Below are positions 6,473 to 12,991 of a stretch of 13,202 bases of DNA, piece after piece. The number at the start of each line of letters is the position of its first letter. Position 1 is the first letter of the stretch. The DNA lies in the NCBI GenBank assembly GCA_027297845.1, contig JAPUHG010000148.1, forward strand, positions 1-13,202, given 5' to 3'. Source of the stretch: Gammaproteobacteria bacterium (lineage in GTDB: Bacteria; Pseudomonadota; Gammaproteobacteria; Steroidobacterales; MnTg04). A program made the translations under genes and the position numbers. The notes beneath the pieces are model-generated. The model was not told the DNA's origin. It did no database searches and saw nothing but the letters and a program-made list of their open reading frames with translations.

Positions 6473-7954
6473 ATGACTGGATCACCGGCACCTTCCCTGC
6501 TGCGCTCAAAATTTTTCTGGGTCGGCATTTTGTATTTCGCCCAGGGTTTTCCGGCCGGCGTCTTTTATGAAATTTTCCCGGGTCATTTTCGCAGCGAGGG
6601 ATCCTCGCTGACCGATATCGGTTTTCTGAGTCTGTTGGGCCTGGCCTGGACGCTGAAGTTTTTGTGGGCGCCGGCGATCACCCATTATCGGCGGCACCGG
6701 CGGTGGATGTTCGTCATGGATGCGCTGATGGCGCTGCAGATGGCTTTCTTCGCAGCCGCCGCGGGTGTCGGTGAGTGGGTCTGGATCGCAGTCGGAATGT
6801 TTACGATTTTTTCCGCGACCAACGACATCGCGATCGATGGTTACACCATCGAAATGCTCAACAAGGACGAGATGGGATTCGCCAACGGCCTGCGTATAGG
6901 TTTTTACCGCGTTGGTCTGCTCAGCACCGGCGTCCTGCTGATGATGCAAGGGCAGCTTGGCTGGAGCGGAGTGTATCTCGGTGCGGCCATACTGTTGTTG
7001 GCGGCCGGCTATGCCTGCCTGCAGGCGCCGAAGGAGAAAGACTACGAGCCCCCGGACGGCATGACGCTAAAGGAAGAGGTCCGGGCAATCCTCGCCAGCC
7101 CATTCGCGTTTTCCGCTGTGGTCCTGTTTTTGCTGGGCACCTTGTGGATGGCCAACAAGACCGCCAAGTGGTCAGAGACTTACCCGGATTTCTGGCTGAT
7201 CGCGTCCGGCGTCGCTGCCGCGCTGATTATCTTTGACCTGCTGGCCAAAGTACTGCGCGCAAAGGAAGACTCGAAAGCGGTCGATTTGAGCCAGGGGCCT
7301 ATGTTCGGCGCATTGCTGGACATGATGAAACGCCCGGGAATGCTGTTGGTGCTGTTTTTCATACTTACTTTCAAACTCGCCGATACTTCGATGGGCTTTA
7401 TGGTCAAGCCATTCTGGGTCGACGCCGGGTTCACACCGGCCCAGATCGGCCTGGTGTCGGTCAATATCGGTATCGGGCTTTCGGTGCTTGGCGGCCTGAC
7501 CGGTGGCTGGATCACCGACCGGATCGGCATATTCCACGCGTTGTGGTCGCTGGGCCTGGCCCAGGCGGTCTCAAACCTGGGTTATGCCTGGGTCGCCAGC
7601 GTTTTACCCGTGGGTCCCACCGCGTTGCCCGACGGTGGCCAGCAGATAATCATGTACGCGGCGAGCGGTCTTGAATCCTTCACCCAGGGACTGGGTACTG
7701 CCGCGTTTCTCGCTTTCCTGATGGCTATCGTGAATAAACGGCGCTCGGCGACCGAGTACGCGTTGTTGTCGGCAATTTTTATCCTCAGCCGGTCGGTTGC
7801 CGGCTGGGCTGGCGGTTACGGCGCCGAGGCAATGGGTTACGCGGACTACTTCCTGCTGACTTTTTTCCTCGCCTTCCCGGCCTACCTGTTATTGCCATGG
7901 GTCAAACGTATGCTGGCTTATGCGGAAAGCCAAAAGGACTGGGACCAATCCTAG
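6473..7954 (+). CDS. AmpG-like MFS permease
   Basis: A 493-residue inner-membrane transporter with about twelve hydrophobic spans. The start WVGILYFAQGFPAGVFYEIF, then SLTDIGFLSLLGLAWTLKFL and FSATNDIAIDGYTIEML, match the AmpG / acetyl-CoA transporter branch of the major facilitator superfamily. AmpG carries GlcNAc-anhydroMurNAc peptides from the periplasm into the cytoplasm for cell-wall recycling. The loop GGWITDRIG in the second half is the usual MFS motif A. A cytoplasmic loop joins the halves (about 185-205, with KEKDYEPPDG). Whether this protein carries muropeptides or another substrate cannot be told from sequence, so I give no gene symbol. The start is ATG 6473, without a strong ribosome site. 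No ampD, ampC, nagZ or other wall-recycling gene is adjacent. The repeat element at 7961 begins 7 nt after its stop. Confidence 0.87.
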   Translation: MTGSPAPSLLRSKFFWVGILYFAQGFPAGVFYEIFPGHFRSEGSSLTDIGFLSLLGLAWTLKFLWAPAITHYRRHRRWMFVMDALMALQMAFFAAAAGVGEWVWIAVGMFTIFSATNDIAIDGYTIEMLNKDEMGFANGLRIGFYRVGLLSTGVLLMMQGQLGWSGVYLGAAILLLAAGYACLQAPKEKDYEPPDGMTLKEEVRAILASPFAFSAVVLFLLGTLWMANKTAKWSETYPDFWLIASGVAAALIIFDLLAKVLRAKEDSKAVDLSQGPMFGALLDMMKRPGMLLVLFFILTFKLADTSMGFMVKPFWVDAGFTPAQIGLVSVNIGIGLSVLGGLTGGWITDRIGIFHALWSLGLAQAVSNLGYAWVASVLPVGPTALPDGGQQIIMYAASGLESFTQGLGTAAFLAFLMAIVNKRRSATEYALLSAIFILSRSVAGWAGGYGAEAMGYADYFLLTFFLAFPAYLLLPWVKRMLAYAESQKDWDQS

Positions 7955-7960
7955 CCGCGA

Positions 7961-8179
7961 GCCGAAAAGGCCTCAGGCGGCACGATACGGCGTTAAGAAT
8001 GCTCCCATCGCTCAAAATTCATGGGCTCATGTACTGGCGTGTACATTGCGCTGACGGGCAGGACGCTCAAATACCGCCGGAGCCCAGGCGGCCGAAGGAA
8101 GTCCCCTTGCGGGAGGCGGGCGAGAGCGGCGCGTCGCCGTTTCCAGCCTTGTCTCGCACTCGCCTGAAAACTTTTCGGC
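7961..8179. repeat. 219-bp intergenic element with 19-bp terminal inverted repeats
   Basis: The left end, GCCGAAAAGGCCTCAGGCG (7961-7979), is the reverse complement of the right end, CGCCTGAAAACTTTTCGGC (8161-8179), at 16 of 19 positions. Inside are smaller palindromes: ATGTAC/GTACAT (8029-8034 and 8041-8046) and CCGCC/GGCGG (8074-8078 and 8087-8091). There is no reading frame of note. It fills nearly the whole gap between two convergent genes. It may be a small non-autonomous mobile or REP-like repeat, or a large folded transcript end for both genes. No target duplication longer than GA is seen. Confidence 0.5.
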
Positions 8180-8194
8180 GAAAGGCCAAGCTCA

Positions 8195-8992
8195 TTAGAA
8201 GAAAAAATCCCGTAAGTCCAGTTCATAGTCCATGATCAGTGGCGCGTGATCCGAGAACCGCTGCGCACGAAAGATTTCCGTGGTACGCACCTTGCTCTTC
8301 AATCCCGGCGTGACGATCTGGTAATCGATGCGCCACCCGACATTGTTATCCCATGCCCGCCCGCGATTCGACCACCAGGTGTACTGGTCGGCCTGCTGGT
8401 TTATTTCGCGAAAAGCATCGACATAACCCGCCGCAAACAATTGATCCATCCAGGCCCGTTCTTCGGGTAGAAAACCTGAATTCTTTCGGTTGGCCATCCA
8501 GTTTTTCAGATCGATTTCCTTGTGGGCGATATTCCAGTCACCACAAAGAATATATTCGCGGCGCTTTCTTCTGAGCTTCTCGAGGTGTGGCATGAACAGA
8601 TCGAGGAAGCGGAATTTTTTCGCCTGGCGCTCCTCGCTGGATGAACCGGATGGCAGGTAAAGCGAGACGACGCTCAGCTTGCCGAATTGAGCCTCCAGGT
8701 AGCGCGCCTCGTGGTCGAATTCCGCCCAGTCAAGGCCACGAATAATCTTGTCAGGCTTACGCCGCGAATAAATCGCTACCCCGCTATAGCCTTTCTTCTC
8801 TGCATCGAGATATTCACAGTGATAACCGGCCGGGCTGAATATCGGGTCGTCGAGCTGGTGAATCTGCGCTCTGATTTCCTGAGCGCAAACGACATCAGGT
8901 TTTTTTTCCGTCATCCATTCGAAAAAACCTTTGCGCGCCGCCGCCCTGATGCCATTGACGTTGATCGAGATTACCCGAAATCGGTTAGCCAA
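8195..8992 (-). CDS. xth: Exodeoxyribonuclease III-family AP endonuclease (Crc/ExoIII family)
   Basis: Cuts DNA at abasic sites and degrades 3' ends in base excision repair. Active-site residues of ExoIII are all present in the 265-residue protein: Asn13 (NVNG), Glu39 (CAQEIR), Tyr112 (SLYLPSG), Asp152 and Asn154 (GDWNIAHKEIDLKN), Asp223 (WRIDYQ), and Asp248-His249 (FSDHAPL). The sequence is closer to Pseudomonas Crc and its active relatives than to E. coli XthA, and the gene sits next to pyrE like crc. Crc proteins have lost the GDWN and SDH residues, so this one should be a true nuclease. I chose TTG 8992, because GGAGG (+ strand 8999-9003) stands 6 nt before it and family likeness starts there. 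A longer frame from ATG 9025 adds 11 residues that overlap the likely promoter. Confidence 0.93.
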   Translation of the reverse strand: MANRFRVISINVNGIRAAARKGFFEWMTEKKPDVVCAQEIRAQIHQLDDPIFSPAGYHCEYLDAEKKGYSGVAIYSRRKPDKIIRGLDWAEFDHEARYLEAQFGKLSVVSLYLPSGSSSEERQAKKFRFLDLFMPHLEKLRRKRREYILCGDWNIAHKEIDLKNWMANRKNSGFLPEERAWMDQLFAAGYVDAFREINQQADQYTWWSNRGRAWDNNVGWRIDYQIVTPGLKSKVRTTEIFRAQRFSDHAPLIMDYELDLRDFFF

Positions 8993-8998
8993 AACTGT

Positions 8999-9003
8999 CC
9001 TCC
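8999..9003 (-). promoter_or_regulatory. Shine-Dalgarno site that fixes the xth start
   Basis: On the minus strand GGAGG is followed by ACAGTT and then TTG (8992-8990), an ideal spacing of 6 nt. It supports the TTG start against the upstream ATG at 9025. Confidence 0.75.
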
Positions 9004-9019
9004 GGAAAATGTGAGCGTG

Positions 9020-9026
9020 TATCATA
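9020..9026. promoter_or_regulatory. Divergent promoter region between xth and pyrE
   Basis: Only 67 bp separate the two starts. TATCAT (9020-9025, plus) and TATGAT (9026-9021, minus) overlap and are the only good -10 matches there. Both -35 boxes are poor, so the call is tentative. Confidence 0.35.
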
Positions 9027-9059
9027 CCGGCCTGGTGTTCGGCGTACAGCGGGAAGATT

Positions 9060-9704
9060 GTGAAAGCTCACCAAAAGGAATTTCTCGACCTGGCTATCGA
9101 CATGGGCGTGTTGCGTTTCGGGGAGTTCACTCTCAAATCAGGCCGGATCAGCCCGTATTTTTTCAACGCCGGTCTATTCAGTGACGGCCGGGCGATGGCC
9201 GTACTGGGTCGTTGTTACGCACGATCCATCGTCGATTCCGGTCTGCAATTCGACATGGTGTTTGGTCCCGCCTACCAGGGAATCCCGCTCGCTGCGGTCA
9301 CGGTGGCGGCGTTGTCGGAAAAGCACGATCGCAACGTTGCCTGGGCCTACAATAGAAAAGAGGCCAAGGCCCATGGCGAAGGCGGTGTCGTTGTCGGTGC
9401 GCCACTGGCCGGACGGGTGCTCATTCTGGATGACGTCATTACCGCCGGTACGGCAATTCGCGAATCCGTCGAAATCATACGAGGCGCGGGTGCCGAGCCG
9501 GTCGGTATTGCGATAGCGCTGGACCGCGAAGAGCGTGGGAAGGGGGAATTATCGGCGGTACAGGAAGTCAAAAAAGAACTGGGGATGGAAGTAATTCGCA
9601 TTGTCGGACTGTCGGACCTGATCGCCATGTTGGCAGTTGACAATAATCGCGAGGCCGAACTGGCCGCGGTGAGCAGTTATCGGGACCAATATGGCATGCA
9701 GTGA
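9060..9704 (+). CDS. pyrE: Orotate phosphoribosyltransferase
   Basis: Makes orotidine 5'-phosphate from orotate and PRPP, the fifth step of de novo pyrimidine synthesis, in the cytoplasm. The protein has 214 residues, against 213 in E. coli. Seen: orotate/PRPP-site segment [16 protein letters not shown] (23-38), [11 protein letters not shown] (68-78), the flexible catalytic loop [13 protein letters not shown] (97-109; Lys100, Lys103, His105), and the PRPP-binding motif [13 protein letters not shown] (120-132). The start is GTG 9060 with GGGA at 9051-9054. The gene is divergent from xth. No attenuator-like terminator precedes it, unlike E. coli pyrE behind rph. The chain ends at the usual place (SYRDQYGMQ). 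Confidence 0.96.
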   Translation: MKAHQKEFLDLAIDMGVLRFGEFTLKSGRISPYFFNAGLFSDGRAMAVLGRCYARSIVDSGLQFDMVFGPAYQGIPLAAVTVAALSEKHDRNVAWAYNRKEAKAHGEGGVVVGAPLAGRVLILDDVITAGTAIRESVEIIRGAGAEPVGIAIALDREERGKGELSAVQEVKKELGMEVIRIVGLSDLIAMLAVDNNREAELAAVSSYRDQYGMQ

Positions 9705-9770
9705 GATCCTGAAGCGGTTGTCGGCAAAACTGTGAACTGGGATTCTTTGCAAGAGTCTGTACTGTGGTAT

Positions 9771-10433
9771 ATGAAGCTAATGAGATATACAACCATTTGC
9801 ATATCGCTCGTTTTTTCGAGCCTGATCCTGATCGGCACTGCCACCGCTGCCGATACCTACCGCTGGGTCGATGAAAAGGGCATCGTCCATTACGGGGACA
9901 TCGTGCCTTTCGAGTATGCGAGGCAGGAGAAGCAGGTGCTCAACAGCCAGGGGGTTACAATTGGCATCATCTCAGGCTACAAAACAGACGCGCAGCTTGC
10001 AGAAGAGGCCCGTATCCGGATGGAGCAGAACCGGATCGAACGGGAAAAAGCGAAGCGCAGGGCGCGCGATATCGTATTGCTGAATACCTACCTTTCCGTC
10101 GACGAGATCGAGATGTTGCGCGATCGTCGCCTGGATTTGCTAAAAGCCCAGTCCATGGTCACCGAGCAATATCTGGGTACGCTCAACGCAAGGCTCATGG
10201 CGCTGACAGAAGAAGCCGGAAAATTCAACTACCCCTATGATCCTGAGTCTGAGCTTCCGCCATTACCGGAAAACCTGGCGATGGAAATGGTGCAGACCCT
10301 GGAAGCGGTCTCACAATATGAGTCCAACCTGCAGACCAAGCGCGAGGAACAGGGCAGCCTGGCCGCCATGTTCGACACCGATATCAATCGCTTCAAGGTA
10401 TTGAAGGGAATCGACCAGGAAGACCGTCCTTAA
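9771..10433 (+). CDS. DUF4124-containing exported protein with coiled-coil segments
   Basis: Starting at ATG 9771 the 220-residue protein has a signal peptide (MKLMRYTTICISLVFSSLIL, then IGTATAA, with cleavage near residue 27). Next comes the short DUF4124 module DTYRWVDEKGIVHYGDIVP (28-46), an SH3-like piece common at the N-terminus of gammaproteobacterial envelope proteins. Residues about 75-135 and 165-195 are charged and helical, probably coiled coil; a proline-rich break (SELPPLPENL) lies between. It should be periplasmic. The function is unknown to me. Upstream GTG 9732 would add 13 residues before the signal peptide and is less likely; ATG 9780 also gives a good signal peptide. It lies 66 nt after pyrE in the same direction, so co-transcription is possible. 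No terminator follows. Confidence 0.8.
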   Translation: MKLMRYTTICISLVFSSLILIGTATAADTYRWVDEKGIVHYGDIVPFEYARQEKQVLNSQGVTIGIISGYKTDAQLAEEARIRMEQNRIEREKAKRRARDIVLLNTYLSVDEIEMLRDRRLDLLKAQSMVTEQYLGTLNARLMALTEEAGKFNYPYDPESELPPLPENLAMEMVQTLEAVSQYESNLQTKREEQGSLAAMFDTDINRFKVLKGIDQEDRP

Positions 10434-10480
10434 CCTGTAAATCACCATTTATCGCGGCCCTGGCCGGTTCTCAAACACCT

Positions 10481-10540
10481 GAGCGCGTCGTTCACTCAAT
10501 CCATAGCTAACGCTATGAATTTCGCTCCAGGTCCGCGCTC
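10481..10540. repeat. Nested palindromic intergenic element (REP-like)
   Basis: The outer arms GAGCGCG (10481-10487) and CGCGCTC (10534-10540) are perfect reverse complements. Centred inside is a second perfect hairpin, CATAGC (10502-10507), loop TAAC, GCTATG (10512-10517). The 60-bp unit lies between the convergent ends of the DUF4124 gene and dut. Two concentric palindromes in an intergenic region suit a REP-type repeat or a processed RNA structure. No second copy is seen in the window. Confidence 0.45.
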
Positions 10541-10613
10541 AACCGTCCGAGCCCTCGCCCATGATCCGCGATCTCTGATAATTTACCGGTTAACGGCGGC
10601 CGCTATTAGTCTG

Positions 10614-11069
10614 TTAGTGACGGCCTGAATGTCCAAAACCGCCTGCTCCGCGTTCGCTTTCCACGAACTCTTCCACCACCTCAAACTCGGCATGCACGAC
10701 CGGCAGAATGACCATCTGCGCAATACGCTCGCCCGGTTCTATCGTGAAAGGCTTGTGGCCACGATTCCAGCAGGAAACAAAAATCTGGCCCTGGTAATCC
10801 GAGTCGATCAGCCCGGTCAGATTACCAAGAACAATACCGTGCTTGTGTCCGAGGCCGGATCTTGGCAGCAACACCGCGGCGAGACCCGGATCATCCAGGT
10901 GTATCGCGATACCGGTCGGGATCAGCTCGGTTTGCCCTGGCTCCAGTAACAACGCCTCGTCCAGACAGGCACGCAGGTCGACGCCGGCAGATCCTTCCGT
11001 CGCCGGCTCGGGTAACGGATACTCGCTACCGATCCGGGCATCCATGATTTTCAGTTGTATCTTGCTCAT
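10614..11069 (-). CDS. dut: Deoxyuridine 5'-triphosphate nucleotidohydrolase (dUTPase)
   Basis: Hydrolyses dUTP to dUMP and pyrophosphate, keeping uracil out of DNA and supplying dUMP for thymidylate synthesis. The 151-residue protein has the five motifs of trimeric dUTPases: AGVDLRA (28-34), [11 protein letters not shown] (69-79), GLIDSDYQG (86-94, with the catalytic Asp89), [10 protein letters not shown] (114-123) and the C-terminal lid [10 protein letters not shown] (140-149). Its length equals that of the E. coli enzyme and nothing is missing. It lies 68 nt downstream of coaBC on the same strand, the usual gammaproteobacterial order, so the two probably form an operon. The start is ATG 11069. 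The Shine-Dalgarno sequence is poor; AGGAA lies about 12 nt upstream. Confidence 0.97.
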   Translation of the reverse strand: MSKIQLKIMDARIGSEYPLPEPATEGSAGVDLRACLDEALLLEPGQTELIPTGIAIHLDDPGLAAVLLPRSGLGHKHGIVLGNLTGLIDSDYQGQIFVSCWNRGHKPFTIEPGERIAQMVILPVVHAEFEVVEEFVESERGAGGFGHSGRH

Positions 11070-11092
11070 GCTTGGGCTGATTCCTTTCCGGG

Positions 11093-11104
11093 CACGAATT
11101 CGTG
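11093..11104. promoter_or_regulatory. 12-bp palindrome between coaBC and dut
   Basis: CACGAATTCGTG is a perfect palindrome 24 bp before the dut start. A second GAATTC half lies at 11110-11115. It could be a protein-binding site or a leader hairpin; I know of no regulator for it. Confidence 0.25.
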
Positions 11105-11137
11105 AGTCCGAATTCCTGCGTGAGGTTTCGCTGGGAT

Positions 11138-12316
11138 TTATCCGTTTACTCGGCTCGCAATAAGATCCATCAATTTGCGCGCGAGGATCAATTTATCCTC
11201 GGTCGCAAAATGCTTTTTACCATCGTGCCAGTAGGCGGTAAGGGAATTAACCGGCACATCGAAACCGAGCCCCGGACCAACCTGGTTCGCACAAATCATG
11301 TCCAGTTTCTTGTTTTTCATCTTGGCCAGGGCATTCGCCTCTACATTGTCGGTCTCCGCCGCAAAGCCAACACAAAATGGCTTTTTTTTGCCCGCCGCAA
11401 CGGCGGCCAGGATATCGGTTGTGGCGGTCAGCTCGAGTGACATGCCGGCCCCATCTTTTTTAATTTTGCTGGCCTGTACCGATGCCGGCTGAAAATCGGA
11501 GACGGCTGCTGCCGCAATAAACACATCAGCGCCGGACAACGCCTTGTGCACCGCGTCATTCATTTGCCGTGCGCTTTCCACATCGACGCGATCGACACCG
11601 GGCGCCGCCGTCAGATAAACCGGTCCGCTAACCAATGTCACCGTGGCACCAGCCTCGGCCGCCGCTCTTGCCAATGCAAATCCCATCTGGCCGGAACTAC
11701 GATTGCTGATAAAACGCACCGGATCCAGCGCTTCCCGAGTCGGCCCGGCGGTAACCACTACCTTCCGGCCTGCAAGCGCCCTGCCGCTGCTCAATTGCAA
11801 GGCAATATCCAGCGGCTCCAGCATTCTCCCGGGCCCAACCTCGCCGCAAGCCTGGTCGCCCTCGTCGGGCCCAAGCAGTTTGACTCCCCGTTCTCGCAGC
11901 AGCTTACAGTTCGCCTGGGTCGCAGGGTTGCTCCACATCTTCTGATTCATGGCTGGCGCCAGGAAAAGCGGCGCATCGCTGGCCAGGCATAGAGTGCCCA
12001 GAAGATCATCCGCCGTACCACTGGCAAGCCGCGAAATCAGGTTGGCGGTTGCGGGTGCGACCAGGATCAGATCGGCCCAACGGGCCAGTTCAATGTGGCC
12101 CATCGCCGACTCTGCCTGTACGTCCCACAAATCGGTCCCTACCGGCCAGCCGGAAACCGCCTGTAATGTCAGTGGAGTAATGAATCGCTGTGCACCCTCG
12201 GTCATCACTACGCGCACCTCGGCGCCGCGCTCACGGAGGCGCCGTACGAGATCGGGGCTCTTGTAAGCGGCGATACCGCCACTGACGCCCAGCAGAATTT
12301 TTCCGGCCACCGGCAT
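11138..12316 (-). CDS. coaBC: Bifunctional phosphopantothenoylcysteine decarboxylase / phosphopantothenate-cysteine ligase
   Basis: Catalyses two steps of coenzyme A synthesis: CTP-dependent joining of cysteine to 4'-phosphopantothenate (CoaB), then FMN-dependent decarboxylation (CoaC). The CoaC half (about 1-180) shows [10 protein letters not shown] (10-19), the catalytic His74 in [19 protein letters not shown] (121-128, Asn124) and Cys157 in [13 protein letters not shown]. The CoaB half (about 184-392) shows [20 protein letters not shown] (186-205, Asn205), [10 protein letters not shown], and KIKK (284-287) with the ligase lysine. The 392-residue length is near the 406 of E. coli. I chose ATG 12316 because [14 protein letters not shown] aligns with the E. 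coli start MSLAGKKIVLGVSGG; a TTG at 12358 adds 14 residues without likeness. It is the first gene of a probable coaBC-dut operon and is divergent from radC. Confidence 0.95.
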   Translation of the reverse strand: MPVAGKILLGVSGGIAAYKSPDLVRRLRERGAEVRVVMTEGAQRFITPLTLQAVSGWPVGTDLWDVQAESAMGHIELARWADLILVAPATANLISRLASGTADDLLGTLCLASDAPLFLAPAMNQKMWSNPATQANCKLLRERGVKLLGPDEGDQACGEVGPGRMLEPLDIALQLSSGRALAGRKVVVTAGPTREALDPVRFISNRSSGQMGFALARAAAEAGATVTLVSGPVYLTAAPGVDRVDVESARQMNDAVHKALSGADVFIAAAAVSDFQPASVQASKIKKDGAGMSLELTATTDILAAVAAGKKKPFCVGFAAETDNVEANALAKMKNKKLDMICANQVGPGLGFDVPVNSLTAYWHDGKKHFATEDKLILARKLMDLIASRVNG

Positions 12317-12382
12317 AGGAGCGGCATTATCCCCGCTCGCCGGGATCCACGCCAGCAAAGCTCAATATTGCGCCAGATTCCG

Positions 12383-12394
12383 GCCCGGCCGGGC
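12383..12394. repeat. GC-rich palindrome between coaBC and radC
   Basis: GCCCGGCCGGGC is a perfect 12-bp palindrome in the divergent intergenic region, followed by AGTTTT. It is placed where neither gene ends, so a terminator role is unlikely. In GC-rich DNA it may be chance. Confidence 0.2.
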
Positions 12395-12463
12395 AGTTTT
12401 CCACGGTGTTCCGGCGGACGCTTCGTGACAAGCTCTGGGCTGGTGGTTTCCAGAGAGCAAACG

Positions 12464-12991
12464 ATGGCTATTCGTGATTGGCCAAAAAACGAGCGTCCAC
12501 GCGAAAAGCTGCTGGAATACGGCGCGGATACGATGTCCGAAGCTGAGTTACTGGCCTGTTGGCTGGGCTCGGGGAGCCGCGGTTCATCGGCAATCGATCT
12601 GGCACGCAGCCTGTTGACCAGATTTAACAGCCTGCGCGGGCTGTTTCATGCATCAAGAGAATCCTTGTGCGAGCAACCGGGGTTCGGGCCCGCAAGATAC
12701 GTCCAGATACAGGCCTGGCTTGAGCTGTCCCGGCGTTATCTCGCGGAAACCCTGCCCAGGGGTCCCGAGCTGACCAGTCCGGGCGCCACCAGCCGCTTTC
12801 TCCAGGCCAGGCTGAGGGATCTCGATCACGAGTTGTTTTGCGCGCTGTTCCTCGACAATCGGCACCGGGTAATACGCTTCCAGCCACTGTTTCGCGGTAC
12901 CATCGATGGCGCCAGCGTGCACCCACGGGAGGTCGTCAAAAAGGCGCTGGAGCTGAATGCGGACGAGATGATACTGGCGCATAATCATTGA
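12464..12991 (+). pseudogene. radC: radC (UPF0758/JAMM-domain protein), 3' end cut off
   Basis: RadC proteins have an N-terminal helix-hairpin-helix part and a C-terminal MPN/JAMM metal-binding domain; their function is unsettled and the old DNA-repair role is doubted. Here the first 175 residues are well conserved: MAIRDWPKNERPREKLL, GFGPARYVQIQAWLELSRRYL (helix-hairpin-helix), FLDNRHRVI (129-137), SVHPREVVKKALELNA (151-166) and ILAHNH (170-175). A TGA stop then replaces the expected PSG. About 50 residues are missing, including the Asp that completes the metal site (HxH-x10-D), so the product should be inactive. The start is ATG 12464 with AGAGAG at 12452-12457; a longer frame from 12368 has no family likeness upstream of it. 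The break coincides with a fall in G+C, pointing to an insertion or rearrangement. The gene is divergent from coaBC, its normal neighbour. Confidence 0.85.

Noticed and set aside
7897..8235. 112-codon plus-strand frame across the 7961-8179 element
   Set aside because: It starts within the MFS gene and runs through the repeat into xth in a shadow frame, with no ribosome site and no likeness.
8993..9025. ATG start of xth at 9025
   Set aside because: TTG 8992 has an ideal GGAGG, family likeness begins there, and the ATG lies within the probable promoter.
9732..9770. Upstream GTG start adding 13 residues to the DUF4124 protein
   Set aside because: The added residues would sit before a well-formed signal peptide, and the GTG lacks a ribosome site.
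12368..12463. Longer radC reading frame starting at 12368
   Set aside because: The 32 extra residues do not resemble RadC N-termini; ATG 12464 begins the standard MAIRDWP sequence.
12653..12988. Long minus-strand frames opposite radC
   Set aside because: They are shadows of conserved radC codons and have no family likeness.
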